Assembly: GCF_900105165.1 (NCBI RefSeq) | Contig: NZ_LT629740.1 | Coordinates: forward strand, 4,030,001 to 4,094,000 | DNA length: 64,000 nt | DNA from: Mucilaginibacter mallensis | GTDB taxonomy: Bacteria; Bacteroidota; Bacteroidia; Sphingobacteriales; Sphingobacteriaceae | Direction: 5' to 3' | Shown here: piece after piece, positions 49,883 through 59,111 of the stretch | Numbering within the stretch: the stretch's first letter is position 1 | Layout of the letters: each line of letters begins with the position of its first letter | Notes under the pieces: generated by a model | The model's input: only the letters and a program-made list of their open reading frames with translations | Database searches by the model: none | Told to the model about the DNA's origin: nothing | Program-made: the position numbers and the translations under genes

Positions 49883-51642
49883 ACTCTTTTTCCCTGCAAC
49901 AGCATATTCACGGCATCATCCAGCGAACCGGCGCGGGTTACTTCCCCGGAGTTTACAAAGAATATTTCGTCGGCATTTTCAATGGTATTCAGCCTGTGCG
50001 CTATAATTACACGTGTGGTATGCTGCGGCAGTTTATCCAAAATATCGCTTAATAGTTTTTCGGTTATGGTATCAACATTGGCGGTAGCCTCATCCAGAAT
50101 AAGCAGATCCGGGTTTCGTAAAACTGCGCGCATAAATGCTATCAGCTGCTTTTGGCCCAGACTTATGCTATCCCCGCTTGATGACACTTTGGTTTCCAGT
50201 CCGCTTTCAAAAAGTGCGAGTAAGCCACCTAAATTCGCATCGGTTATTACCTGTTCAAACTGCTCGCTGGTATGATTAAGATAAAGCTCATTCCCATACA
50301 AAATATTCTCTTTTACAGTACCGGTAAAAAGGAAAGGCTCCTGCAAAATAAAGCCGATCTTTTTGGTTCTCTCTAAAGGATCGTAGGAGCGGATATCTTT
50401 TCCATCTAGCAATATCGTACCCCTCGATGGGTCATACAAACGTGCTATTAACGAAGCTGTAGTTGTTTTACCGCCGCCTGTTGGGCCAACCAACGCATAG
50501 GTTTTTCCACGTTCAAGCTTAAAGCTAATGTTATGCAATATCTCATGGTCAGCAGTATAACCAAAATGCACATTCCTGAATTCTAATAACGATGCCTCAG
50601 GTTCGGCCAGGGCATTTTGAACAGTTGGCAAATTGCTTTCCAGCGATAAGATCTGCGAGATCCTGTCCCACCCGGCCATAGCCACCTGGAAACTTGTCCA
50701 CAAGGCGGCTAACTGCCTTAATGGGTTATAAAACAAGGTAGCGTATGACAGGTAACTTACCAGCAAACCAATACTAAAATCGCCAATACTGATGAGGTAT
50801 ATGCCACAAGCCAATACCAGCAACTGGGCAATACTCGAGAAAAAACTATATACAGGCAGGAAAATATTATTGGCCAAACCCGCGCCTATTGCCGTGCTAT
50901 AATTGTCTTTATTAGCCTCATCAAAGCGCTTTCTGAAATAATCGCGGCGGTTAAACGCAATAATCACCTTAAAGTTATTCAGACTTTCCTGTATCTCGGC
51001 GCTCATACCGCCAACGCTTTTTAAGTTGGTAGCATTCTTCCGCTTAACCCATGGCGATACCACACTGGTAAACAGCAGTATTAAAACACCTGGCGCAAGC
51101 GCTACGACTCCCAATTTATAGTGAATGAACAGCAAAGCAATACCAGCCCCCGTCATAGTAGCAATATTACCGATGAATTGCATGAGTGATTGCGAGAAAA
51201 ACTGGTTCAGCTTATCCGTGTCATTATTCACACGAGATATCAGGTCGCCTGCTTTGTTCGAATTAAAGAAATCGACAGGCAATTGCTGTAATTTATTGAA
51301 GATAGCATTCCTCAGCGTGAATAGCATGCGTTGCCCTACCCCGCCCATTAATTTGGTTTGCATATAGCTGCTCCCCAATGCCGCAGTGTACATGGCTAAC
51401 AATATACCCGCGTTAATTAATACGCCATGGTATTGTTTGGTTTGCACATACTTATCAATGGTAAGCCCAATAATTAGCGGGCCCAATAAATTAAGCGTTG
51501 AGTTGGTAAGTATGGCCATTAAAGCCATTAATAAATTCTTTCTTTCGTGTGCAATCAACTGTATCAGCTTTTTAAGCGCTGTATAGGTTGATGTCTTTTC
51601 CTGCTTTTCCGAAAGTTTATTAAGATCGTAGTTCATTTGCAT
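49876..51642 (-). CDS. ABC exporter half-transporter B (membrane and ATPase domains)
   Basis: 588 residues: six-helix transmembrane domain (about 25-320) followed by a nucleotide-binding domain. Walker A GPTGGGKTTTASL, Walker B LLILDEATANVD with the catalytic glutamate intact, and H-loop VIIAHRLNT are all canonical. The signature loop, however, reads SISLGQKQ instead of LSGGQ. The upstream gene at 51665-53422 is the natural partner; only 22 bp separate them. In the heterodimer this subunit supplies the intact catalytic Walker motifs, while its altered signature contributes to the degenerate site. Substrate (lipid, drug or peptide) unknown. Confidence 0.92.
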   Translation of the reverse strand: MQMNYDLNKLSEKQEKTSTYTALKKLIQLIAHERKNLLMALMAILTNSTLNLLGPLIIGLTIDKYVQTKQYHGVLINAGILLAMYTAALGSSYMQTKLMGGVGQRMLFTLRNAIFNKLQQLPVDFFNSNKAGDLISRVNNDTDKLNQFFSQSLMQFIGNIATMTGAGIALLFIHYKLGVVALAPGVLILLFTSVVSPWVKRKNATNLKSVGGMSAEIQESLNNFKVIIAFNRRDYFRKRFDEANKDNYSTAIGAGLANNIFLPVYSFFSSIAQLLVLACGIYLISIGDFSIGLLVSYLSYATLFYNPLRQLAALWTSFQVAMAGWDRISQILSLESNLPTVQNALAEPEASLLEFRNVHFGYTADHEILHNISFKLERGKTYALVGPTGGGKTTTASLIARLYDPSRGTILLDGKDIRSYDPLERTKKIGFILQEPFLFTGTVKENILYGNELYLNHTSEQFEQVITDANLGGLLALFESGLETKVSSSGDSISLGQKQLIAFMRAVLRNPDLLILDEATANVDTITEKLLSDILDKLPQHTTRVIIAHRLNTIENADEIFFVNSGEVTRAGSLDDAVNMLLQGKRVS

Positions 51643-51664
51643 TTATATTTTACTTCCGGAATTT

Positions 51665-53422
51665 CTATTTAGCAACGGTTTCATAATTGCTGGTACTTTG
51701 CTGCGAGTTAAAGATCTGCACATATTCAGGACTACTGTGCATCAACTCATCATGTTTACCACTGGCTACAATTTCGCCCTGCATCAATACAATTATCTTA
51801 TCATAATGCTCAACAGCGCCAATTTTTTGCGTTACCGATATCAGCGTTAAGCCGGGATAATTCTTTTGTACGTTAGCCAATATCTTCTTTTCGGTATTAC
51901 CATCAACACGAGCGGTAAAATCATCCAGCAATAAAACTCTCGGGTTAACAGCAAGCGCCCTTGCCAGCATAATACGCTGCTTTTGCCCGCCCGAAAGGCT
52001 CGACCCGCGTTCTGAAACTATAGTACTTAATCCATCAGGCAACCCATCAATAAAACCTCTTAGTTCGGCAGTATCAATAGCTTTCTCCAGCGATTCATCG
52101 GTTACGGTATCGCTAAAGGCGATATTTTCCCTGATACTCATATTAAAGATGATACTATCCTGGAAAACAAAACCTACCTGACTGTGGAACGATTCGCTAT
52201 CATACGTAGCTAAGCTTCTGCCGTCAAATTCTACCGTACCGTTATTGGCGTTGATAAGCCCTGTAAGCAAATAAAGCAACTGCGTTTTTCCCGCAGCTGT
52301 AGGGCCAATAACCGCTATTTTTGAACCTGCGTTTACTGAAAATGAAACGTTTTCCAACGCAGGCTTTTGGCCGTATAATACAGTTACATCCTTCAGGTCG
52401 ATATCACCTCTTAATAGCTCTTTAACAGTGCCTGTTTGCGGCAGATCGGCGGCGTTTAAAACTATATTAATACGCTCATACGATGCCGTTGCCTGGGCTA
52501 TAATATTGCTCATGAAACCGATAACCAGTATAGGGAATATCAGCAATGACAGGTAACTGTTAAATGCCGCGAAATTACCCAGGCTCATGCTGCCTGCAAT
52601 CACATAATGACCACCCAGTACCAAAATACTTAGGGCTGCCATGTTAGCGGTAAAGGTGATGATTGGTATCAAACCGGCAAAAAGATTTAATATAGACAGC
52701 CCAAAATCTTTGGCTCTCGTATTTGCCTGTAAAAACTTGGCGTATTCCAACTGTTGTGAGTTGATAACCCTTATAAGCGCCGAACCCATTATACTTTCGT
52801 TGATTACCTTGTTAAGCCAATCGATAACCGCACGGCTCTCTTTAAATAACACTCTTACCTTCTTCAACACATAAAAAAATGTGCCGCCGATAATAGGGAT
52901 GATGGCAATAACGCAAAGGGCCAATCGCCAGTTGATGATCAGCAATAAAATACTGGCACCAATAATTATGAATAGCGACGAAGCTATTGACACAACCGCC
53001 TGCGATACGAACATTTTGATGGAATCAACATCAGCAGTAAGGTTGGTAAGCAGCTTGGATGGGTTTACCATTTCAACAAAGGCATAGCTTTGTTTTGATA
53101 TTTTGTCGGACAACTTGCTCCTCAAATCCCGCGCCACACGCTCAGAGGCATAGGTTTGTATAATACTTTGCAGATAAGTAAATATAAATATGGCAATTAC
53201 CGCTAGCGTAAATTCAATAATAATAGGCTTATAAACAAATTGCTTATGGGTATAGGCATCAATACCATTGGCAATTATTTTAGGCAGTAACAGGTTAATA
53301 CCATTACTAAAAAGCGCGAATACTATCAGCATTGCTACCAAACCCATATAAGGTTTAAGCAAACTGAATATCCCGGGCTTTTTAGCCTGTTTATTTGCAG
53401 ACTGATCTTTAGGTTTTTCCAT
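51665..53422 (-). CDS. ABC exporter half-transporter A (degenerate ATPase site)
   Basis: 585 residues with the MsbA/MdlB-like layout: six membrane helices (about 25-320) and a C-terminal ATPase. Walker A GPTAAGKTQLLYLL and the signature SSLSGGQKQRIMLARAL are canonical. The Walker B reads VLLLDDFTARVD, with aspartate in place of the catalytic glutamate, and the H-loop reads SVTQKIGAV, lacking the histidine. This is the pattern of the non-catalytic subunit in heterodimeric exporters such as TM287/288 or BmrCD. It is first in a two-gene operon. Confidence 0.92.
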   Translation of the reverse strand: MEKPKDQSANKQAKKPGIFSLLKPYMGLVAMLIVFALFSNGINLLLPKIIANGIDAYTHKQFVYKPIIIEFTLAVIAIFIFTYLQSIIQTYASERVARDLRSKLSDKISKQSYAFVEMVNPSKLLTNLTADVDSIKMFVSQAVVSIASSLFIIIGASILLLIINWRLALCVIAIIPIIGGTFFYVLKKVRVLFKESRAVIDWLNKVINESIMGSALIRVINSQQLEYAKFLQANTRAKDFGLSILNLFAGLIPIITFTANMAALSILVLGGHYVIAGSMSLGNFAAFNSYLSLLIFPILVIGFMSNIIAQATASYERINIVLNAADLPQTGTVKELLRGDIDLKDVTVLYGQKPALENVSFSVNAGSKIAVIGPTAAGKTQLLYLLTGLINANNGTVEFDGRSLATYDSESFHSQVGFVFQDSIIFNMSIRENIAFSDTVTDESLEKAIDTAELRGFIDGLPDGLSTIVSERGSSLSGGQKQRIMLARALAVNPRVLLLDDFTARVDGNTEKKILANVQKNYPGLTLISVTQKIGAVEHYDKIIVLMQGEIVASGKHDELMHSSPEYVQIFNSQQSTSNYETVAK

Positions 53423-53621
53423 GCTTTAGTTTAGATGAGTGCAACGCACATTTTCAATAATTCGGGTAAAAATAGCAAAGCTTTATTAAGCAGCCATAAA
53501 TATTGTATTCTAATAAGGGAAATCGTCATAGCAAGGTGTTTATTTTACATCCGTTTAATACTACAGACGATTGGGCGATAAAAACATTTTAAATACATTT
53601 ACGCAATTGCCAAATAAAACT

Positions 53622-54224
53622 ATGATAACACCCTTTAATTCCGAAGATGAATACATACTGGAGGATGAACGCGTGCTGCTAAGGCCGCTTGTTGCCAGTG
53701 ATTTTAATATACTGTTGCCTTACGCCATTAATGAGCCGGATACCTGGAGATACTCCGCAGTTAACCCTGCCGGTGAAGAAGGAATGAGGACTTATGTAGA
53801 TGGTGCACTTAAGGCCAGGGCAGAAGGTAAAGAATATGCTTTTATTGTTTATGACAAACAAACCAATGAGTACGCCGGCTGTACCCGTTTTTATGATATA
53901 CAGCCACAATACCAAAGCTTACAACTGGGTTACACCTGGTATGGCGAAAAATTTCGCGCTACGGGTTTGAACAGGCATTGCAAGTTCCTGCTGCTGCAAT
54001 TTGCTTTTGAGCAATTGGGTATGGTACGTGTTGAATTTAGGGCCGATGCCAATAACGCCCGCAGCATTGCCGCCATGAAAGCATTAGGCTGTAAAGTTGA
54101 TGGCACACTCAGGAGCGTTATGCCATTAGAAGATGGTACACGCCGTAATACCATTGTGTTAAGTATTTTGAAAGATGAATGGGAAAGTGGCGCGAAGGAA
54201 GCGTTGAAGGGGAAACTTTCTTAA
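53622..54224 (+). CDS. GNAT-family N-acetyltransferase (RimJ/RimL-like)
   Basis: A 200-residue acetyltransferase. It shows LEDERVLLRPLVASDFNILL at the N-terminus, the acetyl-CoA-binding segment GLNRHCKFLLLQFAFEQLGM, and the VEFRADANNARSIAAMKALG motif of the RimJ/RimL group, then DGTLRSVMPLEDGTRRNTIV. I start at the ATG at 53622; a TTG at 53571 opens the frame further. Targets may be ribosomal protein N-termini or small amines. It is followed by a CATTGCGAG palindrome. Confidence 0.88.
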   Translation: MITPFNSEDEYILEDERVLLRPLVASDFNILLPYAINEPDTWRYSAVNPAGEEGMRTYVDGALKARAEGKEYAFIVYDKQTNEYAGCTRFYDIQPQYQSLQLGYTWYGEKFRATGLNRHCKFLLLQFAFEQLGMVRVEFRADANNARSIAAMKALGCKVDGTLRSVMPLEDGTRRNTIVLSILKDEWESGAKEALKGKLS

Positions 54225-54230
54225 AACCAT

Positions 54231-54315
54231 GTCATTGCGAGGAGGAACGACGAAGCAACCTCGTCGCGTTTTGATCTGCAAGCGACGAGGTTGCCGCGCT
54301 ATCACTCGCAATGAC
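54231..54315. repeat. CATTGCGAG-type palindromic repeat
   Basis: Starts GTCATTGCGAGGAGGAACGA and ends ATCACTCGCAATGAC; internal arms GCAACCTCGTCGCG and GCGACGAGGTTGC. It is an inverted copy of 58969-59052. It lies between the GNAT and LacI-type genes. Confidence 0.88.
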
Positions 54316-54329
54316 ACGCTTTTTAAAGC

Positions 54330-54365
54330 AAAAAAAATAGCGATGGGTTTAAAACCCATCGCTAT
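54330..54365 (-). terminator. Terminator built from the 29-bp palindrome, copy 2
   Basis: Perfect arms ATAGCGATGGGT and ACCCATCGCTAT around TTAAA, with seven As on the plus strand before it, i.e. a T tract after the hairpin on the minus strand. It ends the LacI-type gene. Sequence identical to 25249-25277. Confidence 0.85.
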
Positions 54366-54387
54366 CATAAATATCAGTATTATCTTT

Positions 54388-55431
54388 CTACTTAGATCCT
54401 ACCAGTGGTTTATCAACCGAAGAAGATCCTCTTATCCTGAGCTCGCTATTTAAAGTAACCTGCTCCAGTTGGCGGCTGCCGGCCGGTGTTTTTAATTTGT
54501 GCAGCAAAATAGTTATCACATTATCAGCAATTTCTTCAATAGGCTGCGCTATAGCGGTAATTGACGGCGAGTACATTTCAAATACCTCATTATCATCAAA
54601 TGATATAACGGCTACATCATCCGGCGTTTTTATGCCCAGGTTACTCATCGCCTTTAAGCCGCAAACCCCAAGGCGGTTAGTACCGAATAATATGGCATCA
54701 AACCCTTTATTCTTTTCAAGAAATTCGGTAATTGGTTCAATAATAAATTGCGGATCCTGGTAAAAATCAACTTCTTTTATATGTGATGCCAGGTTGTGTT
54801 CCTTCAGCGCCTTTTCATAACCATCCATACGCGCCTGCATTTGTGTTTGGTGCGATGAGAAGGTTATAAAGGCAATATTTTTATACCCGTGATCAATAAA
54901 ATATTTGGTGGCATTGTACGTAGCATCCAAATTATCAACCACCACATAGCTCGATTCAAGCTCGGGGAAAAACCTGTCGAAAAGCACAACCGGCAGGTCA
55001 TCTTTTATAAGGGCCGCAATATCATCTTCCACGCCAACAGGCGGGGCAATTATATAGCCATCCACATGCCTGTCGCGGAACATGTTTATCAGGTCCTTGG
55101 TTTTTGCCGCATCGTTATCTGTACTGCAATAAATTATCCGGTAACCATTTTTGTAAGCCCTGTCCTCAATATAACGGGCGATATTTGCGAAAAAGATATC
55201 CGATATGTTTTCAACCATCAAACCAATGATATTTGATTTACCGGTACGTAAACTTTTAGCCAACGAGTTGGGTTTATAGCCAACTTCCTCAACAAATTTC
55301 AATACCTTTTGCACCAATTCATCGCTTATCCTCTTTTCTTTAGCCCTGCCATTTAATATAAACGATACGGTGGTTTTTGAAATATTCAGCTGGTTAGCAA
55401 TATCAACTATTGATAATTTTTTGTTTACCAT
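54388..55431 (-). CDS. LacI-family transcriptional regulator
   Basis: A 347-residue repressor. Residues about 6-60 form the LacI helix-turn-helix and hinge (IVDIANQLNISKTTVSFILN, GYKPNSLAKSLRTGKSNIIG), and residues about 65-340 the periplasmic-binding-protein-like sensor (VENISDIFFANIARYIEDRA, YIIAPPVGVED, FDRFFPELESSYVVVDN). Located on the same strand just after the GH127 gene (stop-to-start gap 93 bp), which suggests it senses a sugar released by that pathway. The probable operator is upstream of the GH127 gene. Confidence 0.92.
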   Translation of the reverse strand: MVNKKLSIVDIANQLNISKTTVSFILNGRAKEKRISDELVQKVLKFVEEVGYKPNSLAKSLRTGKSNIIGLMVENISDIFFANIARYIEDRAYKNGYRIIYCSTDNDAAKTKDLINMFRDRHVDGYIIAPPVGVEDDIAALIKDDLPVVLFDRFFPELESSYVVVDNLDATYNATKYFIDHGYKNIAFITFSSHQTQMQARMDGYEKALKEHNLASHIKEVDFYQDPQFIIEPITEFLEKNKGFDAILFGTNRLGVCGLKAMSNLGIKTPDDVAVISFDDNEVFEMYSPSITAIAQPIEEIADNVITILLHKLKTPAGSRQLEQVTLNSELRIRGSSSVDKPLVGSK

Positions 55432-55524
55432 TTAATTTACTCTTGTTGGATGTCAGTTTATTTTTGATATAAAAATCTAATATAGCGTCTATTTGTTTAT
55501 TTCGCAATTATACGGGCTTTCAAC

Positions 55525-57600
55525 CTATTCCACCACAGGAAAAGCCGAAATCCTTAACCTTGCGCCGCCCATGGGTACCAGCGTTAATTTAGTAACTTTT
55601 TCAGCGGTTTTTACCGGACTTACAGGTAATACGCCACACAGTCCATATTGGTCAATTGTCCACCCGGGTATTTGTTTACCTTGCGCAACAAGCTCAATGG
55701 GTGCATTGGCATTGGTGAACGGGTTATCATCCTTAGGCCATTGCTTTTTAATTACTTTAAATGATAATTCCGGGTGTTGTGTATCCACCAATAAACCATA
55801 GTTCCAGCTTGATGCAGGGTAAATGTTATAGGCCGGCCATTTGGATTGATCGGCATCAGCCTGCCAGCCCGAATCGCCTTGTACAGCGGTTGTAGCATCT
55901 GTTTTTACATAATTCTCCGCAATTTTTAAGGAGAATGTAAGCGGACCATAATTTACGCTGACGCTGTTTTTATTCTGATTCCATTCCCTCACTTTCAACG
56001 CCATTGGCAATTGCAGGGCAACTTCATCGCCATTTTTCCAGTTATTAGTAAGCATTATATAGCCACCAGGCATTGCATTAACCGGCACTGTTTTACCATT
56101 AATGCTTACCGATGCGCCATTACACCATGCCGGTATACGCAGGTAAAGCGGAAAAGTAACATTACGCGGAGTATTTATAGTAAAGTTCACCCTATCGTTA
56201 AACGGATAATGTGTTTGCTCGGTAAGTTTAACCCGGATACCCTTGCCAACTTTTGCCGTTACTTCACCTTCGGAATATAGTTGCACGGCAAGCCCGTTAT
56301 CGGCAGTTGCCATCCAGCTGTTCTCGGCATAATAAACCCAGCCTGCAGAGTGGTTATGCTGGCAACACCTGCTACTGAAAGGGTTCATGGTTAAAAACGG
56401 ACCCGTGTTAGCTATACCCGGCGAGTGATCTTTGTTATCGCTCACTACCATATTTGGCGCGGTTAAATAACGCAGAGCTTTATAGTCGGATGTAAAAGCT
56501 GCCGGGAAGGTGTTAAATGCGACATCTTCGCAGTTATCGGCCCAAAAAGTATCACCTGTAGATTGCAATAAAAACTCATCCGATGTCATTTGCTCCACCA
56601 TGCCGCAGGTTTCTACGGCCTGACGCGGGTCGTCATAACCTTTGCGGGCATTTTCGTCGGCACCAAACATGCCGCCCGGTACCTGCCCATAAATATTGCG
56701 GATCAACTTAAAATCATTATAAGTTGCTGCAAGATCATTGGCATTATGACTTTGTTGGTAATAGGTAGCAGGCTCCCTGAAACATTCGGCCACATTTACG
56801 TTATGCCAGTTAGGCAGGTTATTTTTTTGTCGCCAGTTAGCCGTGTTGTGGTCTATTTTTGTTGCCAGATCCAGCAGCCATTTTTCACCGGTACGGTTAT
56901 ATAGCCAGTACACACTCACCATATTATCTCCGCCCCTGCTGTTTTCCCAGTAATCCTGTAAAAACTTATCATCAGGTATAGCAAGCTCCCATTTAAAGTA
57001 CTTGCTCATAAAGCTCAGCACCCGTGCGTCTTTCGAATATTCATAATAGGATTGCATGCACCACAGCATCGGCATATTGGCCCACAGGTCGCGCTTGCCA
57101 TCGCCTTTGTAAATTATGGGGCCAAAATCGCCATCGGGCTGCTGGTTATTTATCACTGCATCTATCCAGAATTTGGTATCCTTCAGCATGCGCTCATCCT
57201 GCAGCACGTAAGCAATATCGCCATAACCTTTTAACCAGTAAGGCAATTCTTCCCAGCCATATTTACCTTTCCGGTCTTTATTGAGCCAGGCATTATCAGT
57301 TTTGGTAAGCCATATGCTGATCTCGCCCAGATGCCCGGTAAGGCCATCCTTTTGTAATTCGAGTTGTTTTTTTAGCCAGCCACCGGGTTTTATAGCACTT
57401 AATGGCAGCTTTACAAAGCTTTGTGCAGTTAGCGGTGCTTTGTTACTTACATAATAAGCGTTGGATGTGGTACTGGCAGGTTTACTAATAAAAACAACAG
57501 TTTGCGCATTACTTACGCCTGGTAAAAAGCACAGCGCCATTAAAGGCCCGGCATATTTTCGGATTTTAAAATTGATGGTAGTCAGCAACAATTTCTTCAT
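55525..57600 (-). CDS. Glycoside hydrolase family 127-like (beta-L-arabinofuranosidase, DUF1680)
   Basis: 691 residues with a signal peptide (ending near GVSNAQ). The core is an alpha/alpha barrel with the DUF1680 signature segments GGWLKKQLELQKDGLTGHLG, YWLKGYGDIAYVLQDERML and GDGKRDLWANMP. The GH127 zinc/nucleophile residues are visible: glutamate and cysteine in AVETCGMVEQM and the adjacent cysteine pair in SSRCCQHNHSAGW, one of which is the catalytic cysteine in HypBA1. A C-terminal beta domain (about 470-691) follows. Probably acts in the periplasm on arabinofuranosyl side chains of plant glycans. The start at 57600 gives a normal signal sequence. Confidence 0.9.
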   Translation of the reverse strand: MKKLLLTTINFKIRKYAGPLMALCFLPGVSNAQTVVFISKPASTTSNAYYVSNKAPLTAQSFVKLPLSAIKPGGWLKKQLELQKDGLTGHLGEISIWLTKTDNAWLNKDRKGKYGWEELPYWLKGYGDIAYVLQDERMLKDTKFWIDAVINNQQPDGDFGPIIYKGDGKRDLWANMPMLWCMQSYYEYSKDARVLSFMSKYFKWELAIPDDKFLQDYWENSRGGDNMVSVYWLYNRTGEKWLLDLATKIDHNTANWRQKNNLPNWHNVNVAECFREPATYYQQSHNANDLAATYNDFKLIRNIYGQVPGGMFGADENARKGYDDPRQAVETCGMVEQMTSDEFLLQSTGDTFWADNCEDVAFNTFPAAFTSDYKALRYLTAPNMVVSDNKDHSPGIANTGPFLTMNPFSSRCCQHNHSAGWVYYAENSWMATADNGLAVQLYSEGEVTAKVGKGIRVKLTEQTHYPFNDRVNFTINTPRNVTFPLYLRIPAWCNGASVSINGKTVPVNAMPGGYIMLTNNWKNGDEVALQLPMALKVREWNQNKNSVSVNYGPLTFSLKIAENYVKTDATTAVQGDSGWQADADQSKWPAYNIYPASSWNYGLLVDTQHPELSFKVIKKQWPKDDNPFTNANAPIELVAQGKQIPGWTIDQYGLCGVLPVSPVKTAEKVTKLTLVPMGGARLRISAFPVVE

Positions 57601-57634
57601 AAAACAGATGATGTAGTACAAATTGGTTTTAAAC

Positions 57635-57679
57635 GTAGATTTAGAAATCTGCTGTCAAGATAGTACTTAAAAACGTTTT
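57635..57679 (-). promoter_or_regulatory. Promoter and LacI-type operator candidate upstream of GH127
   Basis: The perfect CG-centred palindrome AAAACGTTTT (57670-57679) has the form favoured by LacI-family regulators. Between it and the gene, the minus strand shows TTGACAG then TACGTTTA about 18 bp on, a plausible -33/-7 pair. A second AAACGTA lies at 57631-57637. Confidence 0.45.
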
Positions 57680-57813
57680 AGCAAATTCTTTCTGAAAATT
57701 CAAGCTTAATTGTTACAATGTATCCATCCACACGTATTAAGAATGAGTTTATATAACAACTTATGTAAAAGTTGGTAAGGTCAAGTTTGTACCTTCGTCG
57801 CAAATAAAAATTT

Positions 57814-58038
57814 ATGGCTACAACAAAACTTACAATTAACAACAACGGATCAGTTAAAATAGATGGCGATTTTGAGATAGTGGATATGCAGGGTAACAAC
57901 TACGGTTTACAAGGCAGAACGGTAGTATCAATTTGCCGTTGCGGACTATCAGCAAACAAACCTTTTTGCGATGGCTCACACAAAGGGCATTTTGAGCATG
58001 ATGCTATCGCATTTGATTTGCCTCCGAAGAAGGTATAA
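57814..58038 (+). CDS. CDGSH iron-sulfur domain protein
   Basis: A 74-residue protein with the CDGSH zinc-finger-type [2Fe-2S] motif: CRCGLSANKPFCDGSH (about 42-57), giving the three cysteines and one histidine that bind the cluster. There is no membrane segment, so it is cytoplasmic, unlike mitoNEET. A role in redox or cluster transfer is assumed from the family. It is monocistronic, with a TACCTTCG -7-like box at 57790-57797 and a palindromic repeat downstream. Confidence 0.93.
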   Translation: MATTKLTINNNGSVKIDGDFEIVDMQGNNYGLQGRTVVSICRCGLSANKPFCDGSHKGHFEHDAIAFDLPPKKV

Positions 58039-58051
58039 TTTATTAATCAGA

Positions 58052-58133
58052 AGGGTGTCACCCTGAGCGATAGTCGAAGGGTGAGCGCAGAGGCCTTTAT
58101 CCGTATACTTCGAGTACCTCAGTATGACACCCT
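58052..58133. repeat. GTCACCCTGAGCG-type palindromic repeat
   Basis: Begins AGGGTGTCACCCTGAGCGAT then AGTCGAAGGG and ends CTTCGAGTACCTCAGTATGA then CACCCT, so its ends are inverted complements; the trailing CCTTTTT could make it a terminator of the CDGSH gene. Related in style to the GTCATGTTGAGCGG segment at 19824-19900. Confidence 0.75.
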
Positions 58134-58154
58134 CCTTTTTACATCACATAAACA

Positions 58155-58955
58155 TTGCGCTACTTCATCCATATAGGTTACCACGGCTCGCGGTACAGCG
58201 GCTGGCAGAAACATCCGGGCGTTGTAAATGTGCAGGAAGTTTTGGAAACCTGTTTGGGTAAGATCCTGAAGCAACCTGTCCCCATTACCGGCTGCGGGCG
58301 CACCGACGCGCTGGTGCATGCCAGTCAATTCTTTTTTCATATTGATATTGAAAATGAATGGGATTTCGACCTGCTTTTCAGACTGAATAAATTATTGCCC
58401 GATGATATTGCCGTTTTTGATATCATCCCCATGCAGGGCCTGCCCCATGCCCGCTTTGATGCTGTACAGCGTGGTTACGATTACTTTATCCATACTTATA
58501 AAGACCCATTTTTCAGCGGGTTTAGCTCATTATATCCTGAAAATAACCTTGATCTGCATAAAATGAAGGCCGCCATACAATTGCTGCCGCAGTATGATGA
58601 CTATCGCGCTTTCTGCAAAATGCCCGACAGGATAGATCATACCATTTGCCATGTAAGCACCGCCAGATTATATACTGATACCACCGGCGACAGGCTGCGC
58701 TTCCACATCTCCGCCAACCGTTTCCTTAGCAAAATGGTGCGCATAATAACAGGCCGCCTGCTTGAAATTGGCCGGGGTACCATGAGTGTAGATGAGTTTG
58801 AGCATTATTTAGCTGATAAAATTACCCCACAGATTATTACACCTGCACATCCTCAGGGATTATATTTATCCAAAGTAACGTATCCCTATCTGGATCTGCC
58901 GGTAAGATCGGCATTTTCAACGATGATGGTGAGTGGGGATTGGAAAGAAGTGTAA
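58155..58955 (+). CDS. truA: tRNA pseudouridine synthase A
   Basis: Makes pseudouridines 38-40 in the tRNA anticodon arm. The 266-residue protein has the TruA order: RYFIHIGYHGSRYSGWQKHP, catalytic aspartate in ITGCGRTDALVHASQ (family GRTDaGVHA; here a leucine replaces the glycine), LPHARFDAVQRGYDYFIH and FLSKMVRIITGRLLEIGRG. A TAA codon just upstream rules out an earlier start, and the first codon is TTG at 58155 because no ATG occurs before the conserved RYF. It is preceded by a palindromic repeat. Confidence 0.93.
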   Translation: MRYFIHIGYHGSRYSGWQKHPGVVNVQEVLETCLGKILKQPVPITGCGRTDALVHASQFFFHIDIENEWDFDLLFRLNKLLPDDIAVFDIIPMQGLPHARFDAVQRGYDYFIHTYKDPFFSGFSSLYPENNLDLHKMKAAIQLLPQYDDYRAFCKMPDRIDHTICHVSTARLYTDTTGDRLRFHISANRFLSKMVRIITGRLLEIGRGTMSVDEFEHYLADKITPQIITPAHPQGLYLSKVTYPYLDLPVRSAFSTMMVSGDWKEV

Positions 58956-58968
58956 CTCTTCTCTCTAT

Positions 58969-59052
58969 GTCATTGCGAGCGATAGCGTGGCAACCTCGTC
59001 GCGTTCAATATGCATGCGACGAGGTTGCTTCGTCGTTCCTCCTCGCAATGAC
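58969..59052. repeat. CATTGCGAG-type palindromic repeat
   Basis: Starts GTCATTGCGAGCGATAGCGT and ends CGTTCCTCCTCGCAATGAC. Internal arms GCAACCTCGTCGCG and GCGACGAGGTTGC, loop with TTCAATATGCAT. Its reverse complement aligns closely with 54231-54315, showing that the element inserts in both orientations. Confidence 0.88.
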
Positions 59053-59111
59053 AGAAGGGAGTAATAACATCATTATTTTTATCCTTATCTTCGCGGCTTA
59101 ATACTATTTGA

